From contig CALWUY010000050.1 in the NCBI GenBank assembly GCA_944384855.1, positions 124,001 to 188,000 of the forward strand: 64,000 nucleotides of DNA, read 5' to 3'. Origin of the DNA: an uncultured Clostridia bacterium (GTDB lineage: Bacteria > Bacillota > Clostridia > Oscillospirales > Acutalibacteraceae). Below the pieces are notes generated by a model, which saw only the letters and a program-made list of their open reading frames with translations, was not told where the DNA came from and searched no databases. Shown here piece after piece: positions 43,443-50,737 of the stretch (positions within the stretch are counted from its first letter, which is position 1; each line of letters starts with the position of its first letter). The translations under genes and the position numbers were made by a program.

Positions 43443-45050
43443 TCAGTCTTTCCATTTTTCTATCAGCGATCTTATCTGGGAAGTCAATGCCGCGTTATCT
43501 TTGTTGGCGTGACCCCGCATCGATTTTGCCAGAGCGAGCAGCTGTTCTGCCTGTGATACCAAATTATTGTATACATAAGCCGCGCGTCCGCCGCCGTCCG
43601 GTTTTTCTGTACGTTCAATAACTTTTCCTTCGGCATAAAAGGTCATCTTACCGGTAATCAGACTGTATTCCGTACCGCTGTAAGGTGCATCGGCATTGTA
43701 CCCCGAATCGCAGAGCAGCGACTTGAAGTCTTCACATGAATCGGCGTCTCCGTGGTTGACAAAAATCAGCTCCGGCTTTTTAGTAAAGCCTTGAATCCAT
43801 TTCATAAGACCATTTTTGTCTGCATGGCCGCTGGTACCCTGAAGACTGCATATTTCCGCATTTACCGAAATTTCTTCTCCGAAAAGTTTTACGTTTTTTT
43901 CGCCTTCAAGCAGGCGTCTGCCTAAAGAGCCTTCTGCCTGATATCCTACAAACAGTATTATGCTTTCAGGCCTCCACAGATTATGTTTCAAATGGTGCCT
44001 GATTCTGCCGGCTTCGCACATGCCGCTCGCCGAAATTATTACCTTGGGCGTTTTATCAAAATTTATAAGTTTTGAGTCTTCCGCTGTTTCGGTGATTTTG
44101 AGGCCGTCAAACCATATAGGATTGATACCTTTTTCTATAAGTGCCAAAGTTTCCTCATCAAAGCATACCGGATTGCACTGTATGAAAATAGAGGTTGCCT
44201 CGCTGGCTAAAGGACTGTCGACATAAACCGGAAAACCGTCATGGCCGTGAACCATTCCTTTTTCCTTGATTTCTCTTATCGCATACAGCATCTCCTGTGT
44301 TCTGCCCACCGCAAATGACGGTATAACCACATTTCCTCCGCGGTCAAGCGCGCGCTGTATGCAGTCCGCCAGCTGAATTTCCGCATTTTCTCTTACTCCC
44401 TCATGAATGCGGTTGCCGTAGGTTGACTCTATAACCAGATAATCGGTTTCCTCAACATTTTTGGGGTCGCATATAATCCTCTGTCCCGTGTTGCCGACAT
44501 CTCCGCTGAACACTATCTTTTTTTGGATGCCGTTCTCTTCCAGCCATATTTCTATGCACGCCGAGCCTAAAAGATGTCCTATATCCGTAAAGCGGATGGT
44601 TATACCTTCGGAAACAGGTATAATGCGTCCGTATTCACACCGCCTGAACAGCGATATCGCTCCCAATGCGTCATCCGTGCTGTAAACCGGTTCTATCGGC
44701 TCTCCTCCCGCACGTTCCGATTTTCTTGAACGCCATTTCGCTTCGGATTCCTGTATGTTGGCCGAATCGCGCAGCATAATGTTACAAAGGTCACTTGTAA
44801 CATCGGTGGCGAAAATCGTGCCTTTGAATCCGTCTTTATAAAGCTTAGGAAGCATGCCGGAATGATCGATATGCGCGTGAGTGACAAATACCGCTTCAAT
44901 ATCCGATGCGGCGATCGGTAAAGAGACGTTTTGAAAAACATCCCGTCCCTGCTCCATGCCGCAGTCTACAAGATAATACTTTTTGCCGATTTCCAGAAGC
45001 GTACAGCTTCCGGTAACTTCGTGGGCGGCTCCTATAAACTGTATTTTCAA
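43443..45050 (-). CDS. beta-CASP family metallo-beta-lactamase ribonuclease
   Basis: A roughly 535-residue RNA-processing MBL protein. The zinc motif is THAHIDHSGMLP, followed by IGHLLGSACIE, IVFSGDVGNTG and the beta-CASP block VDSPLASEATSIF, ending in the RNA-specificity region SGHADKNGL. Such proteins resemble CPSF73-like endonucleases and are common in Clostridia. The start is TTG 45050, 8 bases after GGAGG; ATG is absent nearby. The longer frame would start before the ribosome site. A promoter lies at 45189-45217. Confidence 0.88.
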   Translation of the reverse strand: MKIQFIGAAHEVTGSCTLLEIGKKYYLVDCGMEQGRDVFQNVSLPIAASDIEAVFVTHAHIDHSGMLPKLYKDGFKGTIFATDVTSDLCNIMLRDSANIQESEAKWRSRKSERAGGEPIEPVYSTDDALGAISLFRRCEYGRIIPVSEGITIRFTDIGHLLGSACIEIWLEENGIQKKIVFSGDVGNTGQRIICDPKNVEETDYLVIESTYGNRIHEGVRENAEIQLADCIQRALDRGGNVVIPSFAVGRTQEMLYAIREIKEKGMVHGHDGFPVYVDSPLASEATSIFIQCNPVCFDEETLALIEKGINPIWFDGLKITETAEDSKLINFDKTPKVIISASGMCEAGRIRHHLKHNLWRPESIILFVGYQAEGSLGRRLLEGEKNVKLFGEEISVNAEICSLQGTSGHADKNGLMKWIQGFTKKPELIFVNHGDADSCEDFKSLLCDSGYNADAPYSGTEYSLITGKMTFYAEGKVIERTEKPDGGGRAAYVYNNLVSQAEQLLALAKSMRGHANKDNAALTSQIRSLIEKWKD

Positions 45051-45188
45051 AATCAATTCCTCCAATATATAGATTTATATCGCGCAGTAAGCTTTGCAGT
45101 CCGGACACGGCGCCGTAACCGGTATAAACGGACAGCACATTATAAATTTTGAGAAAACAACGGGTTTATGCCTTAAACGGACGTGTAA

Positions 45189-45217
45189 AGTATATCATAT
45201 TTCAGTTGAAAAATCAA
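45189..45217 (-). promoter_or_regulatory. promoter of the beta-CASP nuclease gene
   Basis: On the minus strand, TTGATT (plus 45212-45217), a 17-base spacer and TATACT (plus 45189-45194). The leader is about 130 bases. Confidence 0.55.
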
Positions 45218-45259
45218 ACGGATATGCCGGCTGACGCCTGTAAAAAAATTATTTTATTT

Positions 45260-45300
45260 AAAATGCAAAAAGCCCTGTAAATAAGGGCTTTTTGCATTTT
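45260..45300. terminator. terminator of the surface-protein gene
   Basis: AAAATGCAAAAAGCCCT pairs with AGGGCTTTTTGCATTTT (45260-45276, 45284-45300), 17 pairs around a 7-base loop. The long A and T runs make it bidirectional. Confidence 0.9.
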
Positions 45301-45305
45301 GACAG

Positions 45306-46790
45306 CTATTCGGTTTTGTCCGTGTCACTATTGCTTGCGGAACGTTTCTTTTTATATATCAAAACACAGCATAGGGCGCCGCCTATGACTATGACCGCCA
45401 AGATACCTATTATGAAAAAGATAAGTGCTCGGTTGTCCTTGCCGGGCAGAGGATACGCTGTCCCGTCAGAATCGTTTTCATCATCGTCAGTTTGCACTGT
45501 ATTCGTTTCAGCCACAGCGTATATGCTGAAATGGGAGAGCTCGGCTGTGATGGTGTTAAGTGATTTATCTGTAGACGATATAAGCTGTTCGGCCCTGCCG
45601 TCTTCCGAAATGTAGAAAACAGCTACCATATCCGGGCTGTAATCTTCCGGAATGGAAAAAGTAGCCTTTGCTTTGCCGTTCGGCTGCACACGGGAGTCTC
45701 CGCGCTTAGCGCTTATTTCGTATGCAGTGAATTTTTGAGAAATATCGGTCAATGCTGTTTTTGCTGTTTCAAAATTTTCGCCTTCGGTTATTTTATCGAT
45801 CGTAACAGAGGTATTTTCCGGGAAAACATTTTCTTCAGCTTCAAGTTTGACGCCGTCGGTCTGTGCAACGGTCATAAGAGGCTTTTCTTCACTCGGCGAA
45901 GACGGCTGCTCAACATTTGAGGAGCCCTGCTGATCTGAACTTACGTCAGGTCTGCTTGAAGTGGTGCCGTTTGAGGAAGTGCCGCCCGAAGTGGTTCCTC
46001 CGTTCGAACTGCCGCCCGAAGAGGTTCCTTCAGACGGGGTACTTGTTGAAGGCGTGCTTGTTGAAGGTGTGCTTGAGGATGTATTGCCGTTGTCGTCTAT
46101 AACGGTATCCGGCGTTATAAGACCGTCTATCTGCGGAATAGCGGATATTTTTTGCCATGAATGAAATTTAACGTCTGTACCGTCGGTTTCAACTACATTT
46201 TTAATACTGTGCAGTACTTTGTATTTAATCCCGTTATATATAACATAATCGCTTCCTTCCGGCACTTCCTCGGGAACATTTTCAGCCGGATCTATACAAT
46301 TGCTGTAAGCCGTATATTTGTTTCCGTTTACAATATAGCCTTTAATGACATAAATGGTAGAACCGCCGAATCCGTCTTCCAATGAAAATACATAGGCGTT
46401 TTTTTCGGAATTGTAACAAAGACGCTTAGCTGTACTTCCTGTAGACTCATCCCAGTATTCTTCTTCATAGCTTCTGAGATCGTTTATGTTTACAACGGCA
46501 AAACATTTCTTGGCTTTTTCTTCAAATACATTTGCCGGGATCTCATAAAAATCCTCTCCGGGAATTATATAATCGTCGCCTATTTCCAGTTTCACAAACT
46601 CCATTATTGCCGCCGTATCAAAGCTTTTGCCTTCTTCTGCTCCGCTGCTGTTGCTTAACATTAAAGCCCAGCGCAAAGTATCGATTTTTTTCTCAAACAG
46701 CGAACAGTAATTAGTTCCGGCGCTTACTGCGAAAGCACATGAGCTGCATATCAGTAATATGCATATCAGGGCAGATAAAAACTTTTTCAT
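45306..46790 (-). CDS. secreted, membrane-anchored protein with Ser/Thr/Gly-rich linker
   Basis: A 494-residue protein with an N-terminal signal peptide (KKFLSALICILLICSSCAFA, cleavage near AVSAG) and a single C-terminal membrane helix followed by a basic tail (IYKKKRSAS). Its middle has a low-complexity linker of TSTPS and SSGGTTSGG-type repeats (about residues 240-300). After this comes a beta-rich module (VTIDKITEGENFETA... FSIYAVAETN) seen in several Clostridia surface proteins, perhaps ZU5-like. There is no LPXTG motif. The function is unknown; it probably displays the N-terminal domain outside the cell. Confidence 0.75.
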   Translation of the reverse strand: MKKFLSALICILLICSSCAFAVSAGTNYCSLFEKKIDTLRWALMLSNSSGAEEGKSFDTAAIMEFVKLEIGDDYIIPGEDFYEIPANVFEEKAKKCFAVVNINDLRSYEEEYWDESTGSTAKRLCYNSEKNAYVFSLEDGFGGSTIYVIKGYIVNGNKYTAYSNCIDPAENVPEEVPEGSDYVIYNGIKYKVLHSIKNVVETDGTDVKFHSWQKISAIPQIDGLITPDTVIDDNGNTSSSTPSTSTPSTSTPSEGTSSGGSSNGGTTSGGTSSNGTTSSRPDVSSDQQGSSNVEQPSSPSEEKPLMTVAQTDGVKLEAEENVFPENTSVTIDKITEGENFETAKTALTDISQKFTAYEISAKRGDSRVQPNGKAKATFSIPEDYSPDMVAVFYISEDGRAEQLISSTDKSLNTITAELSHFSIYAVAETNTVQTDDDENDSDGTAYPLPGKDNRALIFFIIGILAVIVIGGALCCVLIYKKKRSASNSDTDKTE

Positions 46791-46850
46791 TAAAATGTCC
46801 TCCTGAAAATATGCGGATATAAAAGAGAATTAATGATATACTTTATACTA

Positions 46851-46878
46851 ATTATAACACAGTTTATAAAATTTACAA
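46851..46878 (-). promoter_or_regulatory. promoter of the surface-protein gene
   Basis: On the minus strand, TTGTAA (plus 46873-46878), a 16-base spacer and TATAAT (plus 46851-46856) preceded by TGTGT. AGGAGG lies before the ATG. Confidence 0.55.
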
Positions 46879-46920
46879 GCTTTTCTTGCATTCTGAGACG
46901 TTTCGGCGCCGTAAGGACGG

Positions 46921-46950
46921 CAAACGGCAGGACCGAAGTTCTGCCGTTTG
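46921..46950. terminator. hairpin after the PepSY lipoprotein gene
   Basis: CAAACGGCAG pairs with CTGCCGTTTG (with three inner pairs) around loop CGAA. Neither side has a long T-tract; TTTATATA follows on the plus strand. It may end the lipoprotein transcript on the minus strand weakly. Confidence 0.5.
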
Positions 46951-47066
46951 TTTATATAACAATATTTCAATCTGCATTCTGAGTATTATAAATTACCTGT
47001 AATAACCCCGAAATTTTATTTTCCGCACATACCTGTGAAATTTTTGTAAAATACGAAACCTGACTG

Positions 47067-47723
47067 CTAATCGAATTCTTTCTGGGATTTGATTATTTCT
47101 CCGGTCTGAGCGTTGATTTCATACTCATATTCATAACCGGCTGACCGAAATTCTATTTCGTAAACGGAAATTCCGTTGTCACGGTCGAGCTCGATTCTGT
47201 AAGCGGTTATATTTGCTTCATTGACACCTGCGTTTGCCAGGGCGATTTGTTTGGCTTCGGCTTCGGTTTTGAGTGATGTACCCGACGCAGACAAAATGTT
47301 TTTATGATCTTTTTCGGCTTTTAAAATTTCTCCTGTCTGGGCATGAATATCATAATCATATTCAATGCCGTCCGACCAGAACTCTATTTCATAAGACGGT
47401 ATACCGTCGTCAAAGTCGTAGTCGGTCGTTACTGCCGTCCCGTCAGCTTTTACTCCTGCGTGGTTTAATGCGATCTCCTTAGCCTGTTCAGCGGTTAAAG
47501 AACTGTTTTGGGAAACCGTAGGAGAACTTTGCTGATTCTGAGAAGTTTGGGTGCCCTGTGAAGCAGAACCCGTATCTGATGAAGAATCTGAAGAAGTTAC
47601 TTGACCTCCCGCTGAAGACTGCGAGCTGTTTTTTGACTGCTCTATCAAGTCGAAAATATCACAGGCCGATAAGGAAAGCGCTAACAATACCGCAAACAGC
47701 GGGATAAAAATTTTTCTTTTCAT
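47067..47723 (-). CDS. PepSY-domain lipoprotein
   Basis: A 218-residue lipoprotein. The lipobox is LSAC at residues 18-21 after a hydrophobic signal sequence, followed by a long Ser/Gln-rich linker. Two PepSY domains follow, each with the NAGV...YEIEFxSxGxEYxYxINAQTGEI pattern (EQAKEIALNHAGVKADG and EAKQIALANAGVNEANI). PepSY domains bind or inhibit peptidases at the cell surface. It is an isolated minus-strand gene; a signal-peptidase II site is expected. Confidence 0.88.
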   Translation of the reverse strand: MKRKIFIPLFAVLLALSLSACDIFDLIEQSKNSSQSSAGGQVTSSDSSSDTGSASQGTQTSQNQQSSPTVSQNSSLTAEQAKEIALNHAGVKADGTAVTTDYDFDDGIPSYEIEFWSDGIEYDYDIHAQTGEILKAEKDHKNILSASGTSLKTEAEAKQIALANAGVNEANITAYRIELDRDNGISVYEIEFRSAGYEYEYEINAQTGEIIKSQKEFD

Positions 47724-47788
47724 GGTTAACTCCTCGTTTTAGCTTGAATTTAATGTATTATCTGTTAATATTTAATATTAAAATTAAA

Positions 47789-47820
47789 AAGCGCGGACGG
47801 ATTATGTCACGCCCGCGCTT
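47789..47820. terminator. terminator of perR-rubrerythrin
   Basis: AAGCGCGGACG pairs with CGCCCGCGCTT (47789-47799, 47810-47820, one G-T pair). On the minus strand TTTTTAATTTT follows, so it ends the perR-rubrerythrin operon. Confidence 0.8.
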
Positions 47821-47887
47821 CTGAGTTGTAAACGGGCGGCTGTGGGTCGCCTGCCGGCAAAACGCCCAAATATTGCCTGTTAACCCA

Positions 47888-48430
47888 TTACTTGAAATAT
47901 CTGTTTAAAAGTCCCTCGAAAGCCTTGCCGTGCCGTGCTTCGTCGCGCGCCATCTCATGAACGGTGTCATGTATAGCGTCGAGGCCTAATTCCTTTGCAA
48001 GCTTTGCAAGCTCGAATTTGCCCATTGTGGCGCCGTTTTCGGCGTCTACGCGCATTTCAAGGTTTTTCTTTGTGCTGTCGGTGACAACTTCACCTAAAAG
48101 CTCTGCGAATTTAGCCGCGTGCTCGGCTTCTTCCAGGGCGGCTTTTTCCCAGTAAAGACCGATTTCGGGATATCCTTCCCTGTGCGCTACACGTGACATT
48201 GCAAGATACATACCTACTTCTGAACACTCGCCGTTGAAGTTTTCGCGGAGACCTTCGATAATTCTTTCGTCAACGCCCTTGGCGATTCCTACCACATGCT
48301 CGGCCGCCCAGGTCTTCTCGCCTGACTGTTCCTGGAATTTGGATGCGGGAGCCTGGCAGATAGGGCATTTTTCCGGCGCTGAATCTCCCTCGTGAATATA
48401 ACCGCATACAAGACATACATACTTTTTCAT
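47888..48430 (-). CDS. reverse-type rubrerythrin (N-terminal rubredoxin domain)
   Basis: A non-haem iron peroxidase that reduces hydrogen peroxide in anaerobes. About 180 residues from ATG 48430, preceded by GGAGGAA; a TTG-led extension is part of that site. The rubredoxin-like knuckle is at the N-terminus ([10 protein letters not shown] with CPICQAP) and the diiron ferritin-like domain follows, with [16 protein letters not shown] and [13 protein letters not shown]. This order is reversed from classical rubrerythrin and matches clostridial revRbr, an NADH-linked oxygen and peroxide scavenger. It starts 1 base before the end of perR. Confidence 0.93.
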   Translation of the reverse strand: MKKYVCLVCGYIHEGDSAPEKCPICQAPASKFQEQSGEKTWAAEHVVGIAKGVDERIIEGLRENFNGECSEVGMYLAMSRVAHREGYPEIGLYWEKAALEEAEHAAKFAELLGEVVTDSTKKNLEMRVDAENGATMGKFELAKLAKELGLDAIHDTVHEMARDEARHGKAFEGLLNRYFK

Positions 48431-48431
48431 T

Positions 48432-48827
48432 TTAATTTCCTCCAATATTTAAATTTTGTTTTTTGCATTTTTTACAGATACCGTAAATTACATAAATTGA
48501 AGTTTCGGGTGAAAAACCGTGTTCCGACGCGAGCTGACTGAACGCATCTGATTCTAAGACAAGATCTTCAATATTGCCGCAGCACCTGCAGCTTAAATGC
48601 AGATGGGGCGAAATATCGCCGTCATAATGCTCAAATCCGTCGCCAACATCGATTGCCAGTATTTCACCTGTCGCCGCAAGGGCTGAAAGGTTGCGGTATA
48701 CGGTTCCCAGACTTATACTCGGAATCTGTTCGCGTACCTTATTGTAAATCCAATTAGCTGTAGGGTGAGTATCTGTTGAGCGCAAAGCCTGCAAAATAGC
48801 TTCACGCTGACGTGAATAGTTTTTCAT
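48432..48827 (-). CDS. perR: Fur/PerR family transcriptional regulator
   Basis: A 131-residue Fur-family repressor with an N-terminal winged helix ([21 protein letters not shown]) and a C-terminal zinc/metal region: CRCCGNIED and CKKCKKQN supply two CxxC pairs for structural zinc, and HLHLSC lies near the sensing site. Its genes control peroxide defence. ATG 48827 is used, with GGGTGA upstream. The adjoining rubrerythrin gene and a PerR-like operator at its promoter make the PerR assignment more likely than Fur or Zur. Confidence 0.85.
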   Translation of the reverse strand: MKNYSRQREAILQALRSTDTHPTANWIYNKVREQIPSISLGTVYRNLSALAATGEILAIDVGDGFEHYDGDISPHLHLSCRCCGNIEDLVLESDAFSQLASEHGFSPETSIYVIYGICKKCKKQNLNIGGN

Positions 48828-48842
48828 TAAATCACCCAAATC

Positions 48843-48855
48843 AGTAATGATTACT
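48843..48855. promoter_or_regulatory. PerR-like operator in the perR promoter
   Basis: AGTAAT-G-ATTACT, a perfect 6-1-6 inverted repeat. Its core TAAT-N-ATTA fits the PerR box TTATAATNATTATAA. It lies at about the transcription start, just downstream of the -10 element, so binding would block perR and rubrerythrin transcription. Confidence 0.6.
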
Positions 48856-48860
48856 ATTTT

Positions 48861-48888
48861 ATTATAATCGTTTTTTTCGTTTTGTCAA
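48861..48888 (-). promoter_or_regulatory. promoter of the perR-rubrerythrin operon
   Basis: On the minus strand, perfect TTGACA (plus 48883-48888), a 16-base spacer and perfect TATAAT (plus 48861-48866). Confidence 0.85.
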
Positions 48889-48906
48889 GAGTTTTTTTTA
48901 ATTTTC

Positions 48907-48935
48907 TTGACATTTTTTTCACAAACTATTATTAT
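48907..48935 (+). promoter_or_regulatory. promoter of rex with overlapping Rex operator
   Basis: TTGACA (48907-48912), a 17-base spacer and TATTAT (48930-48935). The 18-mer 48907-48924 reads TTGACAT-TTTT-TTCACAA: the right half is a perfect Rex half-site (TTCACAA) and the left matches TTGTGAA at 4 of 7 positions. The site covers the -35 element, fitting repression of rex by its own product. Confidence 0.6.
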
Positions 48936-48971
48936 TTATATGTAGACAGCATTTAAAGGAGGCATATTATT

Positions 48972-49673
48972 ATGATTGAAAATACACAAAAAAATAATAA
49001 ATCCGATAATGCGGTTAGAATCAAAAAAAATACTTCGTCTGCTATTTCGGATTCGGTAATAAAGCGGCTTCCGAGATATCACAGATTTTTAAGCGAACTT
49101 AAAAAGGCCGGCGTTACAAGAATTTCTTCCCGTGAGTTATCCGAACGTATGGGCGTTACCGCAAGCCAGATAAGGCAGGACCTTAACTGTTTCGGAGGAT
49201 TCGGCCAGCAGGGATACGGGTATAATATAGATATTCTCCTGTTCGAGATTACCAGAATTTTAGGCCTTGATAAACCTAAAAATACTATACTCATAGGCAT
49301 GGGTAATCTCGGACGCGCTATAACTATGCATATTAATTTTGAGACTAAAGGATTCAGATTACTGGGCCTTTTTGACCGCAAAGAGTCGCTTGTAGGGCAA
49401 ATGGTAAAAAATATGCCTATCAGAAGCACCGCTACTATTGATGAATTCTGCCGGGAAAATCTCCCTGAAGTGGCAATACTCTGCATTCCGAAAGATCAGG
49501 CGGAGCCTGTCTGCGATCAGCTTGTGAAATTGGGAATTAAAGGATTTTGGAATTTCAGCCATTATGACCTTGCCGTAAAGTATCCCGATGTCAAGGTTGA
49601 AAATGTACATTTCGGCGACAGTCTTATGACTCTTTCATACCGGCTTGAGAGCAGCAGAAAGCAAGAAATATAA
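48972..49673 (+). CDS. rex: redox-sensing transcriptional repressor Rex
   Basis: Senses the NADH/NAD+ ratio and represses fermentation and electron-transfer genes when NADH is low. The 233-residue protein has a winged helix (RYHRFLSELKKAGVTRISS and LSERMGVTASQIRQDL) and a Rossmann NAD(H) domain with ILIGMGNLGRAI near residue 115. Its C-terminal helix (LMTLSYRLE) joins the dimer. AAAGGAGG lies before the ATG. A strong terminator follows. Likely targets within this window are rex itself and nifJ. Confidence 0.96.
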   Translation: MIENTQKNNKSDNAVRIKKNTSSAISDSVIKRLPRYHRFLSELKKAGVTRISSRELSERMGVTASQIRQDLNCFGGFGQQGYGYNIDILLFEITRILGLDKPKNTILIGMGNLGRAITMHINFETKGFRLLGLFDRKESLVGQMVKNMPIRSTATIDEFCRENLPEVAILCIPKDQAEPVCDQLVKLGIKGFWNFSHYDLAVKYPDVKVENVHFGDSLMTLSYRLESSRKQEI

Positions 49674-49731
49674 TTTAATTTTAACTGTCAAAACAAAATG
49701 TGCCAATATTATGAAGTTAAATATATAAACT

Positions 49732-49778
49732 AAAGCAACAGAGCGAAAATAAAATTTCGGTACTCTGTTGCTTTTTTT
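49732..49778 (+). terminator. terminator of rex
   Basis: AAAGCAACAGAG pairs with CTCTGTTGCTTT (49732-49743, 49763-49774), with an inner CGAAA/TTTCG stem, and a run of seven T (49772-49778). Confidence 0.9.
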
Positions 49779-49791
49779 ATCAATTGTATAA

Positions 49792-49893
49792 TTATAACTA
49801 AAGTTATAAAAATCAGATAAATTATAATCATTGTAAATTATAAAAAATTATAATTTCACCTATAATTTAAAATATCGTTATAATTATTTATAA
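49792..49893 (+). promoter_or_regulatory. cluster of TTATAA repeats upstream of the XRE gene
   Basis: The self-complementary hexamer TTATAA occurs seven times in about 100 bases, at 49792, 49804, 49822, 49838, 49848, 49878 and 49888. The first two are arms of an 18-base palindrome TTATAACT-AA-AGTTATAA. A near-perfect PerR box, TTATAATCATTGTAA (14 of 15 positions), lies at 49822-49836. Two pairs of hexamers are spaced 10 bases apart, one DNA turn. It probably holds operators and the promoter of the XRE gene; the regulator is not known. Confidence 0.5.
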
Positions 49894-49919
49894 TAATTTT
49901 AAAAGAGGTGTTATTTACA

Positions 49920-50246
49920 GTGAAGGAAAATGATTATCTGATATCTATGGGAGCGAGAATTTCATCCTGCAGAAAGGAGAAAAAGTTAACTCAGGAGCAG
50001 CTTGCTGAAATAATAGGTGTTTCCCTGCAAACCGTATCCAATATTGAATGCGGCAAAAAGGCTGCAAGACCTGAAAATATTGCAAAAATCTGTAACGCTT
50101 TGGATTCCACCGCAGACTATATTCTTTTAGGTAAAAAATCAGAAAGTCAAATGAAAAACATTGTAAAGACAATCTCGCTTCTTCCGGATAAGGAGTTCGG
50201 GGTAATAGAAGAAATTGTAGAACTCCTGCAAAACAGGGCGGTATAG
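49920..50246 (+). CDS. XRE-family helix-turn-helix regulator
   Basis: A 108-residue cytoplasmic regulator. The HTH is seen in KKLTQEQLAEIIGVSLQ and TVSNIECGKKAARPENIAKIC, and the C-terminal third is a short helix (KEFGVIEEIVELLQ) that may dimerise. The start is GTG 49920, 9 bases after GAGGTG; an earlier GTG overlaps the ribosome site. The TTATAA-rich region just upstream probably contains its own operators. It ends 1 base before a convergent membrane-protein gene. Confidence 0.85.
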   Translation: MKENDYLISMGARISSCRKEKKLTQEQLAEIIGVSLQTVSNIECGKKAARPENIAKICNALDSTADYILLGKKSESQMKNIVKTISLLPDKEFGVIEEIVELLQNRAV

Positions 50247-50247
50247 T

Positions 50248-50667
50248 TTATTCATTTACGGTTACATAAAGTGCGGCTCTGAGGGAAAAAAGCAGCAGGG
50301 CGACAAAAATAAATGTTGCGCTTACCAGAAAGAAAGGAAAGTAAAAATTTCCGGCGATAAGTGTTATAGCGGCAATAATGATACAGCAAACAGTAATTTT
50401 TTTCATCAAAGAAAAGTTTTCTTCTCTTAAAAGACCTTTTTGAAGTACGTTTTTAAGAAGCTTTCTCAGAAAAATCAGAGCAGCTGCGGCAAACGGTGTA
50501 CAGGGATAACATGTTACAAGCACGGTGGCCGCAAGCGATGCGGAACGCCGCATGGTTTCAACGTACCATGAGACCATCCACGGAAGACATACAGTAAAAA
50601 TCAATAACAGCACAAGAAAAATATTTGTAACTGTAATTGAAAGTTTTATTGATTTAATTTTATCCAT
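50248..50667 (-). CDS. small membrane protein, DUF2975-like
   Basis: About 139 residues with four hydrophobic segments and short loops, a pattern like the DUF2975 family that is often encoded beside XRE regulators. ATG 50667 is used, with AGGTGA in front; the frame's GTG start is part of that site. It lies tail to tail with the XRE gene, 1 base apart and with no terminator between. The function is unknown. Confidence 0.6.
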   Translation of the reverse strand: MDKIKSIKLSITVTNIFLVLLLIFTVCLPWMVSWYVETMRRSASLAATVLVTCYPCTPFAAAALIFLRKLLKNVLQKGLLREENFSLMKKITVCCIIIAAITLIAGNFYFPFFLVSATFIFVALLLFSLRAALYVTVNE

Positions 50668-50737
50668 ATAAATCACCTGATTATATATTCTGTAATATAA
50701 ATATACAACAAAAAAACAAATTTGTAAATTATTTTTT

